Assembly: GCF_900637055.1 (NCBI RefSeq)
Contig: NZ_LR134338.1
Location: forward strand, 1,156,501 to 1,220,500
DNA: 64,000 nucleotides
Reading direction: 5' to 3'
From: Brevibacillus brevis
Lineage (GTDB): Bacteria; Bacillota; Bacilli; Brevibacillales; Brevibacillaceae
Of this stretch, positions 8,825 to 17,266 are shown piece after piece. The position numbers were made by a program, and so were the translations under genes. The notes under the pieces were generated by a model that had not been told where the DNA came from, made no database searches, and worked only from the letters and a program-made list of their open reading frames with translations. Every line of letters starts with the position of its first letter. Position 1 is the stretch's first letter.

Positions 8825-9355
8825 TTATCGGGCGTTTGGAAAAACCCGTTGGACCATCTCGTTAAATTCTTCAAAAAAGCCAGCAGCCGGTCTTCCTTGT
8901 CCTACATCTGTCACATACCGATTGACACTATCAACAAATTCCGGATTGGTGGACACATACACGTTTTGAATGTTTGGATCGGCTGCGCGGACTTGCTTGG
9001 AGATCTGATCTTCCAGCTCTTGGGTGAGTTGACCTTGATTCGTATTCACTGCAGCAGCTACATAGGCGTTTCTTTGTGTAACCAGCACATTCGCTTGCGT
9101 CACACCGTTTATTTGTGTAATCTTTTCTGCCGCCTGATTGGCAATTTGAATGCGATTATTCAAATTACCCTGCGGTTGAGCTTGGTTTTGCAGTTGATTT
9201 TGGTTTTGCAGTTGATTTTGGTTTTGTTGTTGATTTTGGTTTTGTTGTTGATTTTGAGCTTGCTGTGTTTGAGCCCCTGGTTGTTGGCCTTGGTTATTGT
9301 TCAGGCAGCCAGCCATCATTATGGAAATGATGAATAGCCATGTCATTCTTTTCAT
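8825..9355 (-). CDS. YhcN/YlaJ-family spore lipoprotein
   Basis: A 176-residue lipoprotein. The signal peptide ends in a lipobox (MMAGC, Cys17). Residues about 22-65 are a Gln/Asn-rich low-complexity linker encoded by 18-bp tandem repeats. The rest is the YhcN/YlaJ domain (about 70-165; AAEKITQINGVTQANVLVT), known from lipoproteins of the spore inner membrane made in the forespore and linked to germination and outgrowth. The gene is monocistronic with its own terminator. The ribosome site GGAAGGAGTGA precedes the ATG. A CATAATA at 9395-9389 could be a forespore sigma-factor -10 box, but I do not see a convincing -35. Confidence 0.85.
   Translation of the reverse strand: MKRMTWLFIISIMMAGCLNNNQGQQPGAQTQQAQNQQQNQNQQQNQNQLQNQNQLQNQAQPQGNLNNRIQIANQAAEKITQINGVTQANVLVTQRNAYVAAAVNTNQGQLTQELEDQISKQVRAADPNIQNVYVSTNPEFVDSVNRYVTDVGQGRPAAGFFEEFNEMVQRVFPNAR
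9182..9253. repeat. 18-bp tandem repeat (4 units) inside the lipoprotein gene
   Basis: Four consecutive 18-bp units (9182-9199, 9200-9217, 9218-9235, 9236-9253) encode the Gln/Asn/Leu linker. Units 1-2 and 3-4 are pairwise identical and differ only at two positions. Repeat number may vary between strains. Confidence 0.9.
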
Positions 9356-9503
9356 GATTGTGCGTCACTCCTTCCAGCAATATGCCCTTATTATGGTTTC
9401 ATGCTTCGTATCCCATTCGCCAAATTCATTGATTAACTTCGGCACAAACGGTTTAGGGCGTACTGAAAACTGTTAGGAGTTGAGCCAAGATGGGGCGAAC
9501 AAC

Positions 9504-9537
9504 AAAAAGAGCAGGAAGCCATCTAAGGTTCCTGCCC
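9504..9537 (-). terminator. terminator of the adh-kinase-regulator-benE operon
   Basis: Read leftward, GGCAGGAA and TTCCTGCTC form the stem around about 10 nt and CTTTTTG follows. It lies 45 bp past the benE stop and 150 bp before the next leftward start. Confidence 0.8.
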
Positions 9538-9581
9538 TGGTTTAACTTGTAGCATGATGCATCGTTGGAACACACCTTTAT

Positions 9582-10817
9582 TTAAGCCAACGGCTGCGTA
9601 TTCTTCTTTTTCACAAACCAGCTTTTCACATTGCCATTCAAAATCAGATGAGTGATTACCCCTGCAATCAAGCCCCAGAAGGCAGCGCCGATCCCGCCAA
9701 TGGAAATACCGGAAATCGTGACGAGAAATGTAACCAAGGCGCATTCCCGTTCCTTCGCTTCGCTCATCGCCTGTGCGAGGCTGGAACTAAGTGAAGCAAA
9801 CAGAGCCAAGCCAGCAATGACGGCGATCAATTCTTTGGGCAAGGCAGCGAATACCGAAGCCATCGTAGCGCCAAACATCCCGAAGATTAAGTAGAAGCCC
9901 CCGCAGGCAATCCCGGCAATGTAGCGCTTGGTATGATCCGGATGAGCTTCTTTTCCCGTGCAAATGGCAGCTGTAATCGCCGCCAGATTGATTCCTGGTG
10001 AACCAAAAGGAGCAAGCAAGAGCGAAGCGATGCCAGTAGTCGTTACGAGCGGCCCAGCAGGTGTATCGTACCCGTCTGCTTTTAAGACACTAATTCCTGG
10101 AGCGTTCTGAGAGGCAAGCGCGACGATGCACAATGGAATTCCCAAGCCGATGATCGCATCGAGAGAAAACGTCGGCATCGTAAAGACGGGCTGGACGAGG
10201 GACATCTGGACATTGTCCATTTGCAAACGCCCCAAAAGAAAGGCGACAACCAAGCCAACCAAAAGCGTAAGCACGACAGCATACCGTGGGGACCAGCGCT
10301 TGGCGAACAGATAGCAAAAGATCATCGGCAGAGCCAATACAGGCAGGTGCTGCATGGAAACAAAGACCTCTACGCCAAAAGACAGAAGAATCCCCGCGAG
10401 CATGGCGGTCGTAATCGACTGCGGGACGTATTTCATCAAGACGGAAAACAAACCGGAAACACCGACGAGTGTGATGACCACGGCCGAAAAAATATACGCG
10501 CCAATTGCGTCGGGAAAAGAGTATACCGTCAAGCTGGTGACTAACAGAACTGCCCCTGGCGTCGACCAAGCAGTGATGATCGGGGTGCGAAACCAGATGC
10601 TGAGCACAATGCACGTCAAGCCGCTCCCAATCGAGATGGCCCAAATCCAAGAGGCGAGGACAGCATCGCTGAGTCCGGCACCCTTGGCAGCTTGAAAGAC
10701 GATCAGCAATGGTCCTGCATAGGAGACCATCGTGGCGATAAGTCCAACAATAACGGCAGATAGAGAGAAGTCAGCAGGGATTTTTTTCAGGGTCGAGAAA
10801 GGTTTTTCGGGAACCAC
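9582..10817 (-). CDS. benE: BenE-family transporter (benzoate/H+ symporter-like)
   Basis: A 411-residue membrane protein with about 12 segments, matching the BenE family throughout: YAGPLLIVFQAA near the start, WSTPGAVLL, and SPGINLAAITAAICTG. Known members import benzoate by proton symport; substrate here could be another aromatic or small carboxylate. The GTG at 10817 is preferred because AGGAGG lies 10 nt upstream; a TTG nine codons earlier would place that AGGAGG inside the coding region. It is the last gene of a four-gene operon, 35 bp behind the NtrC-type regulator. Its linkage to two alcohol dehydrogenases suggests uptake of an alcohol-derived acid or aromatic compound (inference). Confidence 0.8.
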   Translation of the reverse strand: MVPEKPFSTLKKIPADFSLSAVIVGLIATMVSYAGPLLIVFQAAKGAGLSDAVLASWIWAISIGSGLTCIVLSIWFRTPIITAWSTPGAVLLVTSLTVYSFPDAIGAYIFSAVVITLVGVSGLFSVLMKYVPQSITTAMLAGILLSFGVEVFVSMQHLPVLALPMIFCYLFAKRWSPRYAVVLTLLVGLVVAFLLGRLQMDNVQMSLVQPVFTMPTFSLDAIIGLGIPLCIVALASQNAPGISVLKADGYDTPAGPLVTTTGIASLLLAPFGSPGINLAAITAAICTGKEAHPDHTKRYIAGIACGGFYLIFGMFGATMASVFAALPKELIAVIAGLALFASLSSSLAQAMSEAKERECALVTFLVTISGISIGGIGAAFWGLIAGVITHLILNGNVKSWFVKKKNTQPLA

Positions 10818-10852
10818 GACGTGAATGCCTCCTAGATGCGCCAATGCAGACG

Positions 10853-12289
10853 TTATGCTTTTTCATTCAAAATGTAGCGAATCGTCCGTTTGGTGATGTT
10901 TAATTTTTTGCTTAAAAGCTGTCTGTTTCCATTCGTTTCGGTCAAGCCCTTTTCGATAATCGTTCGCCCGACCTCGCCTTCGAGTTGCTTGATACGTTTG
11001 ATCAGATAATCGAAGTCGATCCCGTCTACAGAGGTGACAAGGCGGAGTATCGTATCGACAAAACGCTCGCATTCGTGATCGATGACCTGCTCGATCCGTT
11101 TGGGGACAGTGGGTGGATGCACCTGTACCGTGCGGCTTCGCAAATTCGCTGGCAAATGCTCGGCACGCAGTCGTTCACATTCGTGCAAGGCGATGGTTTG
11201 ATTCAGAACGTTGATCAGCTGGCGGACATTACCGGGCCAATCATAGCGCTGCAAGAGCTCGATGGCATCTTGGTCGATTTCGCACGGGCCTCCACTGCGC
11301 TTTTGCAAGTAGTAGTGCGCGATGGTGGGGATATCCTGAATCCGTTCGCGAAGCGGAGGAATCGACAGTTTGATCCCTTCCAGACGATACAAGAGGTCAC
11401 TACGGAAACGATTCATCTCGACTTCATGCTCCAAATCGCGATTGGTGGCAGAAATAAAGCGAATATTGCTCTGACCGATCTGCTCGCCACCGACGCGCAT
11501 GAACTCTCCCGTCTCTAGCGTACGCAAGAGCTTCACTTGGATGGAAGGGGGAGCCTCCCCGATCTCGTCAAGAAACAGCGTTCCGTTATGTGCCAGCTCG
11601 AATAGGCCTTTGCGAGATTTGAGGGCTCCGGTAAAAGCGCCCTTTTCATAGCCGAACAGCTCACTTTCCAGCAAGGATTCCGGGACTGCCCCGCAGTTAA
11701 AAGCGACAAAAGGCTGCTGGGCGCGATTGCTTGCTCCGTGGAGAAAACGGGCCATCAGCTCCTTGCCCGTACCCGTCTCGCCTTCAATGAGCACATGGAT
11801 CGCCTTTTTTGCTAATTTTTTGGCAATTGCGGTCACATTGGCCATCGGACTGTCAGATGAATACACGATACCATATTGGGCGGCTTCTTGGGATAGGTGA
11901 TCGCTTTGTTTGCTGGCAGAGGAGAGCACCGCGTCGATGACCTGCTCCAGACTGTCCAGATCGTCGAATGGCTTCTCCAAGTAATCGCGCGCGCCCCATT
12001 GCATCGCTGTCACAGCCGATTTAATCGTACTGAAGCCCGTCATGATCAAGACTTCGCAGGCGGGAAATACGGCCTTGATCTGTTTGAGCAGCGTCAATCC
12101 GTCGGCATCAGGCAGCTTCAGGTCCACGAGTGCAGCGTGAAAGCCGGTAGAATCCGAGCGAAGCAGCCGTTCCACGTCCTTGCCAGAATTGGCGACGATA
12201 ATATCGCAGTCTTTTTTCTTAAGAAAATAGGTGAAAAAGGTAGTCACTTCTGTTTCATCATCCACGATCAAAATCCGTTTTTTCTCCAT
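10853..12289 (-). CDS. NtrC-type sigma-54-dependent response regulator
   Basis: A 478-residue activator with three domains. The receiver (1-120) has Asp10/Asp11, phosphoacceptor Asp56 and the EKPF lysine. The central AAA+ domain (about 150-370) has Walker A GETGTGKE, the sigma-54 contact loop GAFTGA and Walker B LFLDEIGE. A Fis-type helix-turn-helix ends the protein (NRQLLSKKLNITKRTIR). It opens promoters held by RpoN/SigL polymerase. Its start overlaps the kinase gene by 32 bp, so it is the cognate regulator. Its likely target is the divergent zinc alcohol dehydrogenase, whose upstream region has a -24/-12 promoter and three regularly spaced dyads. Confidence 0.92.
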   Translation of the reverse strand: MEKKRILIVDDETEVTTFFTYFLKKKDCDIIVANSGKDVERLLRSDSTGFHAALVDLKLPDADGLTLLKQIKAVFPACEVLIMTGFSTIKSAVTAMQWGARDYLEKPFDDLDSLEQVIDAVLSSASKQSDHLSQEAAQYGIVYSSDSPMANVTAIAKKLAKKAIHVLIEGETGTGKELMARFLHGASNRAQQPFVAFNCGAVPESLLESELFGYEKGAFTGALKSRKGLFELAHNGTLFLDEIGEAPPSIQVKLLRTLETGEFMRVGGEQIGQSNIRFISATNRDLEHEVEMNRFRSDLLYRLEGIKLSIPPLRERIQDIPTIAHYYLQKRSGGPCEIDQDAIELLQRYDWPGNVRQLINVLNQTIALHECERLRAEHLPANLRSRTVQVHPPTVPKRIEQVIDHECERFVDTILRLVTSVDGIDFDYLIKRIKQLEGEVGRTIIEKGLTETNGNRQLLSKKLNITKRTIRYILNEKA

Positions 12290-13571
12290 CGTTGTCCTCC
12301 TCGTCAGCTAACAGTGGCAAAAGCATCGTAAACTTGCTGTACTCTCCCTCCACGCTTTCAGCAAACAGCTTCCCGCCGTGTGCTTCTGCAATTCCAAGAC
12401 TGACGGAAAGCCCGAGACCAGTCCCTTTTGTCCGTTCCTTCGTCGAGAAGAAGGGCTGAAAAATCTGCGAAAGCTGTTCTGCACAAATCCCTGTGCCGTT
12501 ATCGTAAACGGATAACCCTACGTAAGAGCTATTGTCCTCTGGTACGAGGAAGGAACGGATAACGATGTGTGGAGATTCCCTGCCTGCCACAGCGTCCCGT
12601 GCATTTAACAGGAGATTGATCACAATTTGCTCGATCTGATGACGACTTCCATGAAACAGCAGAGGAGGCTCGGACATTTCCCGGGTTATGGTCAAGCCGG
12701 AAACAGACAGCTGGTAGCCAATCAGCCCGAGCACGTCCTCTACGACCTCGTCAATAGAGGTAGTAGAAAACAAGTACTCTTCCTGCCGTGAGAAGGTGAG
12801 CAGGTTTTGAATGATCTTTTTGCAGCGTACCCCGCATTGATAGATGTCTTTCATCAAAGGGGCCTCTGGGGCATCTGTCATCTCGCGCATGAGCAATTGA
12901 GAGTTTCCGAGGATGGCCGTGAGCGGACTGTTCAGCTCATGGGCAATGCCCGCAGCCATCTCGCCAATCGCCGCCATTTTTGCGGATTGAATCAGTTGGG
13001 CTTCGATTTTGATCTTTTCATTCACGTCTTGAAAAAGCAGGCTGTTTTCTACGACGACACCGACATGGCTGGCGACGAGCTGGATCAATTCGGCTTCGTC
13101 TCGATCTGCCAGCTGCTTTGTTTGGCGTAAGAGCGTCAGAAAACCAAAGGTCTGATTCAATTGGCTGCGCAGCGGAACAGAGGTAGCGTGATGCTCAGGC
13201 AGCACTTCGGCAAGGGTAAGGTGAACCTGCCCGGTGAGCACAGGGGCTTCCACTGAAACGGTCTGTGTCAGCGTATGGCATTGCCAATCCCCGTCCTTCC
13301 ACTTGGCGAGATAGGAGGAGAGCATGCCTCCCTTCACAATGGTCAGGGCAAAATGCTCGAACGCGAGAATTTGCGAGAGCTGTGCGGCGATATAACTGGT
13401 TGTTTGTTGCCAGGTGGCGTTGATCTGAATTTGTGTGAGCTGGTTAATGACGGCGAGCTGCTTGTTTTTCTTTTTCATCTCCTCGATCAGATAGACGAGC
13501 TCACTGTAATAGCTTTTTCGCGAGGATTGAATCCCGGTCAATTTTTCCAAAATCTCTTGTTTGGTATGCAT
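12258..13571 (-). CDS. soluble GAF-domain sensor histidine kinase
   Basis: A 437-residue kinase with no membrane segment. Residues about 5-40 look coiled-coil, 45-180 are GAF-like, and a HisKA domain follows with the phosphorylated His211 in GIAHELNSPLTA. The HATPase domain has the N box INLLLNARDAV, the G1 box VYDNGTGI and the G2 box KGTGLGLS. The lack of membrane segments suggests it senses a cytoplasmic signal, plausibly a substrate or product of the neighbouring alcohol dehydrogenases. The ATG at 13571 is chosen for AGGAGGTTCGTC. The gene lies 10 bp behind the iron alcohol dehydrogenase and overlaps the response regulator. Confidence 0.9.
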   Translation of the reverse strand: MHTKQEILEKLTGIQSSRKSYYSELVYLIEEMKKKNKQLAVINQLTQIQINATWQQTTSYIAAQLSQILAFEHFALTIVKGGMLSSYLAKWKDGDWQCHTLTQTVSVEAPVLTGQVHLTLAEVLPEHHATSVPLRSQLNQTFGFLTLLRQTKQLADRDEAELIQLVASHVGVVVENSLLFQDVNEKIKIEAQLIQSAKMAAIGEMAAGIAHELNSPLTAILGNSQLLMREMTDAPEAPLMKDIYQCGVRCKKIIQNLLTFSRQEEYLFSTTSIDEVVEDVLGLIGYQLSVSGLTITREMSEPPLLFHGSRHQIEQIVINLLLNARDAVAGRESPHIVIRSFLVPEDNSSYVGLSVYDNGTGICAEQLSQIFQPFFSTKERTKGTGLGLSVSLGIAEAHGGKLFAESVEGEYSKFTMLLPLLADEEDNDGEKTDFDRG

Positions 13572-13581
13572 GACGAACCTC

Positions 13582-14730
13582 CTACAAGGCTTGGCGAAAC
13601 AGCGTTGCGACATCATGGACGGTCATGTCGCGGGGATTGGTCGTCATACACACGTCCAGTACGGCGAGCGAACTGAGTAGGTCAATTTGCTCTGGATGCA
13701 GCCCGATGGCGGACAACGATTGGGGCACCTCCAGATCGCTTACCAGCTCCTTGACCGCTTTGAGTGTGAGACGAGAGGCGGCATGTGTGCTCAAGCCCGC
13801 CGTGTTTTCCCCGAGGCATTCAGCAATTTGCCTGTATTTTTCCGGTGCCGCGATATAGTTGTACTCGAGCACATGGGGGAGCAGGATGGCATTCACCTCG
13901 CCATGCGGAGCGTCGAGGAATCCCCCAAGCTGATGGGACATGGCATGCACAGCACCGAGTATGGCGTTGGAAAAAGCGATTCCGGCTTGAAGGCTCGCCA
14001 TGGCCATCGCTTGCTTGGCCTCTGTATTGTATTGACTGGCGACAGATGGGCGCAAATGCTGGGCGATGAGACGCATGGCTTGCAGCGAATGCACCTCGGT
14101 CAGCGGCGTCGCGGCGAGCGAAATATACGATTCAATGGCATGTGTCAGCACATCTATACCTGTATTGGCAGTGAGCAGCTTGTCCTTGGTCATCAAGGTT
14201 TGCGGGTCGATGATCGCGATATCGGGTATGAGCGATTTGGAGATGATCGCCATTTTCACCTTGCGTGCACTGTCCACAATAATGGAAAATTGCGAAACCT
14301 CCGAACCGGAGCCCGCTGTCGTCGGTACCATCACCATGGGAGGAAGGGGATGCTGGATATTATCTACGCCTTCGTATTGGACGATGCTGCCCTCATTGGT
14401 AGCCAACAAAGCGATTGCCTTGGCTGCATCGATCGCACTGCCTCCGCCAACACCGAGAATGGCATTGCACTCCTTGGCGCGATATTCGGCAATCCCGGCA
14501 TGAATCTCGTAATCTTTCGGATTGGCTGTCACGTTGGTCCATAGATGGTAGTCGAGCTTTTGCTGCTGCAAGTAAGAAATGATTCGTTCGATCCAGCCAG
14601 CGCTTGCCACACCAGGATCACTGACAAGAAAGACGCGAGAAGCTCCCAATCGGCGCAAGCTTTCCCCTACCTGGCCGAGAGACTGGTTCCCGAAAATGAT
14701 TTCCGGCGTCATGAACTTGGATATTTGCAT
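13582..14730 (-). CDS. iron-containing alcohol dehydrogenase
   Basis: A 382-residue group III (Fe-ADH) oxidoreductase. The nucleotide site is GVGGGSAIDAAKA, followed by PTTAGSGSE. Metal ligands are expected in DVLTHAIESY and in AVHAMSHQLGGFLDAPHG, where the histidines are all present. The class interconverts alcohols and aldehydes with NAD(P); the substrate is unassigned. The ATG at 14730 follows GGGGGAGTACGC; the open frame extends 26 codons upstream without a ribosome site. It leads the leftward operon with the kinase, regulator and BenE genes. Its upstream region holds the three dyads shared with the divergent adhP promoter. I see no -24/-12 box pointing leftward. Confidence 0.88.
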   Translation of the reverse strand: MQISKFMTPEIIFGNQSLGQVGESLRRLGASRVFLVSDPGVASAGWIERIISYLQQQKLDYHLWTNVTANPKDYEIHAGIAEYRAKECNAILGVGGGSAIDAAKAIALLATNEGSIVQYEGVDNIQHPLPPMVMVPTTAGSGSEVSQFSIIVDSARKVKMAIISKSLIPDIAIIDPQTLMTKDKLLTANTGIDVLTHAIESYISLAATPLTEVHSLQAMRLIAQHLRPSVASQYNTEAKQAMAMASLQAGIAFSNAILGAVHAMSHQLGGFLDAPHGEVNAILLPHVLEYNYIAAPEKYRQIAECLGENTAGLSTHAASRLTLKAVKELVSDLEVPQSLSAIGLHPEQIDLLSSLAVLDVCMTTNPRDMTVHDVATLFRQAL

Positions 14731-14792
14731 GCGTACTCCCCCTTTTTCCACTACGTAGTAATACCGCAGGCAAGGATGAATACCCTTTTTCG

Positions 14793-14846
14793 GCCAAAAG
14801 CTTGGCAAGTGGGCCGATTTTTCGGCTCATGTGCCGCAATATCGGC
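14793..14846. promoter_or_regulatory. three tandem 14-bp dyads, 20-bp period (candidate activator-binding sites)
   Basis: The dyads are GCCAAAAGCTTGGC (14793-14806), GCCGATTTTTCGGC (14813-14826) and GCCGCAATATCGGC (14833-14846), pattern GCCNN-N4-NNGGC. The first two are fully symmetric. Centres are exactly 20 bp apart, two helical turns, so all sites face the same side. They lie about 80-135 bp upstream of the expected start of the -24/-12 promoter, the normal place for enhancer sites of NtrC-type activators. The divergent NtrC-type regulator is the obvious ligand (inference). Confidence 0.8.
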
Positions 14847-14900
14847 TGCACGGAAGAAGAGGAGTGGCATCATTTCTGCTTTTTTAAAGCGCTTTCATAT

Positions 14901-14916
14901 TGGCACACTGCTTGCA
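14901..14916 (+). promoter_or_regulatory. sigma-54 (-24/-12) promoter of adhP
   Basis: TGGCACACTGCTTGCA matches the sigma-54 consensus TGGCAC-N5-TTGCA at every defined position, with GG (14902-14903) and GC (14914-14915) 12 bp apart. Transcription should start near 14927, leaving a leader of about 64 nt before adhP. A weaker match, TGGCATCATTTCTGC, sits 36 bp upstream (14865-14879). Confidence 0.9.
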
Positions 14917-14990
14917 ATTAGTAGGAGGCGGGAAGAATACCTGCCCTTTGCGCACATGCCTGAAGGGGAAAAAAGAGGAGGAAGGTCAAG

Positions 14991-16004
14991 ATGAAAGCAG
15001 CAGTAGTCAACGAATTCCATCAAAAGCTGGAAGTAAAGGAAGTCGCTATTCCAGAAGTCGGGCACGGTGAGGTTCTGGTAAAAATCAAGACGTGCGGTGT
15101 CTGCCATACGGACCTGCATGCGGCACATGGGGATTGGCCTGTGAAGCCAAATCTGCCTTTGATTCCTGGGCATGAGGGCGTAGGTGTTGTCGAAAAGCTG
15201 GGGGAAGGCGTTACCTCGCTGAAAATTGGTGATCGGGTAGGCATTCCGTGGTTATTCTCCGCTTGCGGCGAATGCGACTACTGCCTCACTGGCTGGGAGA
15301 CATTGTGCTTGCAGCAGTTAAACGGGGGTTATTCCGCTGACGGTGCTTATGCCGAATATTGCGTAGCGCCTGCTGCTTACGTGGCACGCATTCCTGACGA
15401 GCTGGGCGATGTGGAAGCAGCACCGATTCTGTGCGCAGGGGTAACCACTTATAAAGCATTGAAGGTAGCAAACGTGAAGCCGGGTGAATGGGTGGCGATC
15501 TATGGCATCGGCGGCTTGGGACATGTGGCTCTCCAATATGCCAAGGCGATGGGTTACAACGTCGTAGCGGTCGATATTCACAAGGAAAAGCTGGACTTGG
15601 CAAAAGAACTAGGGGCAGATGTGACAGTAAACGGCAGTGAGGTTGATCCCGTACAAGCTATTCAAGAGCAGGTGGGCGGTGTCCACGGTGCAATCAGCGT
15701 GGCAGTTACCAAGAAGGCGTTTGAACAGGCCTACAAATCCGTTCGACGCGGCGGTTCTCTTGTCGTTGTTGGCTTGCCGAATGCTGAGCTGCCGATACCG
15801 ATTTTTGACACGGTGTTGAATGGCGTGACGGTGAAAGGCTCCATCGTGGGGACGCGCAAGGATATGCAAGAAGCGCTTGATTTTGCAGCACGAGGCAAGG
15901 TTCGCGCGATCATCGAGACGCAGCCGCTTGATCAGATCAACGAAGTGTTGGAGCGTTTGGAAAAAGGTCAAATCAATGGTCGGGTTGTTTTGACGATGGA
16001 GTAG
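14991..16004 (+). CDS. adhP: zinc-dependent alcohol dehydrogenase (AdhP/ADH-T type)
   Basis: A 337-residue medium-chain dehydrogenase closely resembling Geobacillus ADH-T and E. coli AdhP. Catalytic zinc ligands Cys38 and His61 are in CGVCHTDLH and PGHEGVG. The structural zinc is held by Cys92, Cys95, Cys98 and Cys106 (CGECDYC...C). The Rossmann loop is GIGGLGHVA. It oxidises short primary alcohols or reduces aldehydes with NAD. The ATG follows GAGGAGGAAGGTCAAG. It is divergent from the Fe-ADH/kinase/regulator/BenE operon and has a sigma-54 promoter with three upstream dyads, so expression should depend on SigL and the NtrC-type regulator. Confidence 0.93.
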   Translation: MKAAVVNEFHQKLEVKEVAIPEVGHGEVLVKIKTCGVCHTDLHAAHGDWPVKPNLPLIPGHEGVGVVEKLGEGVTSLKIGDRVGIPWLFSACGECDYCLTGWETLCLQQLNGGYSADGAYAEYCVAPAAYVARIPDELGDVEAAPILCAGVTTYKALKVANVKPGEWVAIYGIGGLGHVALQYAKAMGYNVVAVDIHKEKLDLAKELGADVTVNGSEVDPVQAIQEQVGGVHGAISVAVTKKAFEQAYKSVRRGGSLVVVGLPNAELPIPIFDTVLNGVTVKGSIVGTRKDMQEALDFAARGKVRAIIETQPLDQINEVLERLEKGQINGRVVLTME

Positions 16005-16142
16005 TAGAAGGATAGGTGAAGCTGTTGTCGGGCTATGCTTTCTCGAGCATTGTCCTGGCGACAGCTTATTTGTTTGGATAAATGAAAGAGGTTGTGGCAG
16101 GGGTTCACAGGACCACAACAGTCGGAAGACAACAAATGCTAG
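16005..16142. other. spacer after adhP
   Basis: An imperfect hairpin (AAGCTGT ... ACAGCTT within 16018-16068) follows adhP but has no clear T run, so termination is uncertain. The right part contains the first copy of the D-element end repeat (16094-16134). No gene is supported. Confidence 0.4.
16094..16134 (+). repeat. truncated D element, left border of the AT-rich islet
   Basis: Bases 16094-16121 resemble the 3' end of the 142-bp D element found at 32.1 and 60.2 kb (GTGGCAGGG, TTC and GACCACAACAG conserved). Bases 16111-16134 are repeated perfectly, in direct orientation, at 18773-18796. The two copies bracket the toxin remnant, candidate immunity gene and regulator-peptide pair. Confidence 0.75.
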
Positions 16143-16307
16143 AAAGCATATACTTATCTCAACCTTCTGTCAAAACATTGGTCAGCAGATGAGGTAATGA
16201 CCGCTATTTATGAAGTGTGTGCTGACGCAATCTTTGGCATTAAAATTGAAATGTGGCTAGACAAAGAGGGAAGGATTACTACAGCTTACCCAATTTATGA
16301 ACCATAA
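16143..16307 (+). pseudogene. C-terminal remnant of a polymorphic toxin (EndoU-like)
   Basis: A 54-codon open stretch follows an in-frame TAG at 16140-16142 and ends at TAA 16305-16307. It has no start codon or ribosome site at its left end. Its sequence (SKHWSADEVMTAIYEV, then GIKIEMWLDKEGRITTAYPIY) resembles the extreme C-terminus of EndoU-type nuclease domains at the tips of LXG/WapA-like toxins, apparently with internal residues missing (memory-based, moderate). The next gene starts 15 bp downstream, the usual place of an immunity gene. It looks like a displaced or decayed toxin tip beginning right next to a repeat border. Confidence 0.5.
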
Positions 16308-16322
16308 TCTGGGAGGATCCTT

Positions 16323-16703
16323 GTGATACCTTACAAAATTTTTTTCGATGAAAAAGCTGATAAACTACGAATCTGCTTACCGGAACACCTCTCCTTAGTG
16401 GAAGAGTATTTGGAGGGACAGGTTAGATCGGAACTCTCAAAAAACTTAATCTTAGATAGGATACAACGAGTTGTTTCCGGGGAAGAAGAAGTATCAGAAG
16501 GGACAGGGAATTTATACAGTTCCGAAATACGGAGGGATTATACTCGGATTTATAACTCATACGTTGAGGAACAGCTAGAAGCGGGTATAGATACTGGCGA
16601 GGAATTGGAGTCGATCATTGAAACAAAGTATTTTGCAGAGCTCGTTACGATTTGGATGGATGCTCTAAATGCGTATAGACAACAACGTGATTCTAAGAAA
16701 TGA
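16323..16703 (+). CDS. small acidic protein, candidate toxin-immunity protein
   Basis: A 126-residue soluble, Glu-rich protein with no recognised domain and no signal or membrane segment. It starts at GTG 16323 with GGGAGGATCCTT upstream and ends before a strong terminator. It lies 15 bp after the toxin-tail remnant, the position typical of immunity genes in polymorphic-toxin loci, and its composition is unlike its GC-richer chromosomal neighbours. A faint resemblance to YacL-type small proteins (RDYTRIYN region) is too weak to use. The function is inferred from position only; it may survive as an orphan immunity gene. Confidence 0.5.
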   Translation: MIPYKIFFDEKADKLRICLPEHLSLVEEYLEGQVRSELSKNLILDRIQRVVSGEEEVSEGTGNLYSSEIRRDYTRIYNSYVEEQLEAGIDTGEELESIIETKYFAELVTIWMDALNAYRQQRDSKK

Positions 16704-16748
16704 TTGAAAGAACGGATAGTATTAAAGAAGACAGAAGTAGATAGCCAT

Positions 16749-16780
16749 AAAAAGCCGCTTGTTTGGTTAAGCGGCTTTTT
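16749..16780. terminator. strong bidirectional terminator
   Basis: AAAAAGCCGCTT and AAGCGGCTTTTT are perfect 12-bp arms around an 8-nt loop, giving T runs in both directions. Confidence 0.92.
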
Positions 16781-17266
16781 CGTAAATGCCTTCATGTACG
16801 CATAATATGATTGCTGTTGATCTATACCCATACCAATACTTGGGTGTTATGACAGTGAATTATTGATGAGTGTAGTTTCATATCAGGTCATTCTTAACCA
16901 AATTATGTTTGACATGAAATTAATTCGATAGTACAACATAAAATAATTTAGTAACATTTAATAAACCAATTGCTAGGCTTGCATAAAGGCTTTATCCACT
17001 CGATTTTGATGAAGCCATGGAACTTTCCCGATCACTTCATGGCCCAAATCTTCTCCACTCAATTGGAAATAAATAAGTGATAATTGCCTTATGGACTCCT
17101 AGTAATAGTGTTGCACCCTCTAAAGAGATAGTTTTCCATTTTCTCCTTCCTTCACTCTAGTAAAAAGTGTAATCTATTTAAAAAATGATTCAAATCGATT
17201 ATATCATCCGTGGTTTATTGTGCTATCATATCCATAAAAAGGAATCATCAGGAGGGTGTATTTGCT
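16781..17266. other. AT-rich non-coding stretch
   Basis: No convincing gene is present. A 42-codon leftward open stretch ending at 16973 (includes SGEDLGHEVIGKVPWL) looks protein-like but has no start. Two other frames break up nearby, so it may be a decayed gene fragment. The right end should hold the promoter of the XRE-TPR regulator, but no clear -35/-10 pair stands out in the AT-rich background. Confidence 0.35.

Noticed and set aside
9182..9253. Regular repeat that could suggest a CRISPR or VNTR element
   Set aside because: The four 18-bp units are contiguous without spacers and encode an in-frame Gln/Asn linker of a lipoprotein. No cas genes are present.
14865..14879. Second -24/-12-like sequence upstream of adhP
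   Set aside because: TGGCATCATTTCTGC has correct spacing but lacks the TTGC core; the match at 14901-14916 is much better, so I did not list it as a separate promoter.
16781..17266. Decayed leftward gene around 16973-17100
   Set aside because: A 42-codon protein-like stretch exists, but no start, no family match and broken frames on both sides; kept only as a remark on the gap.
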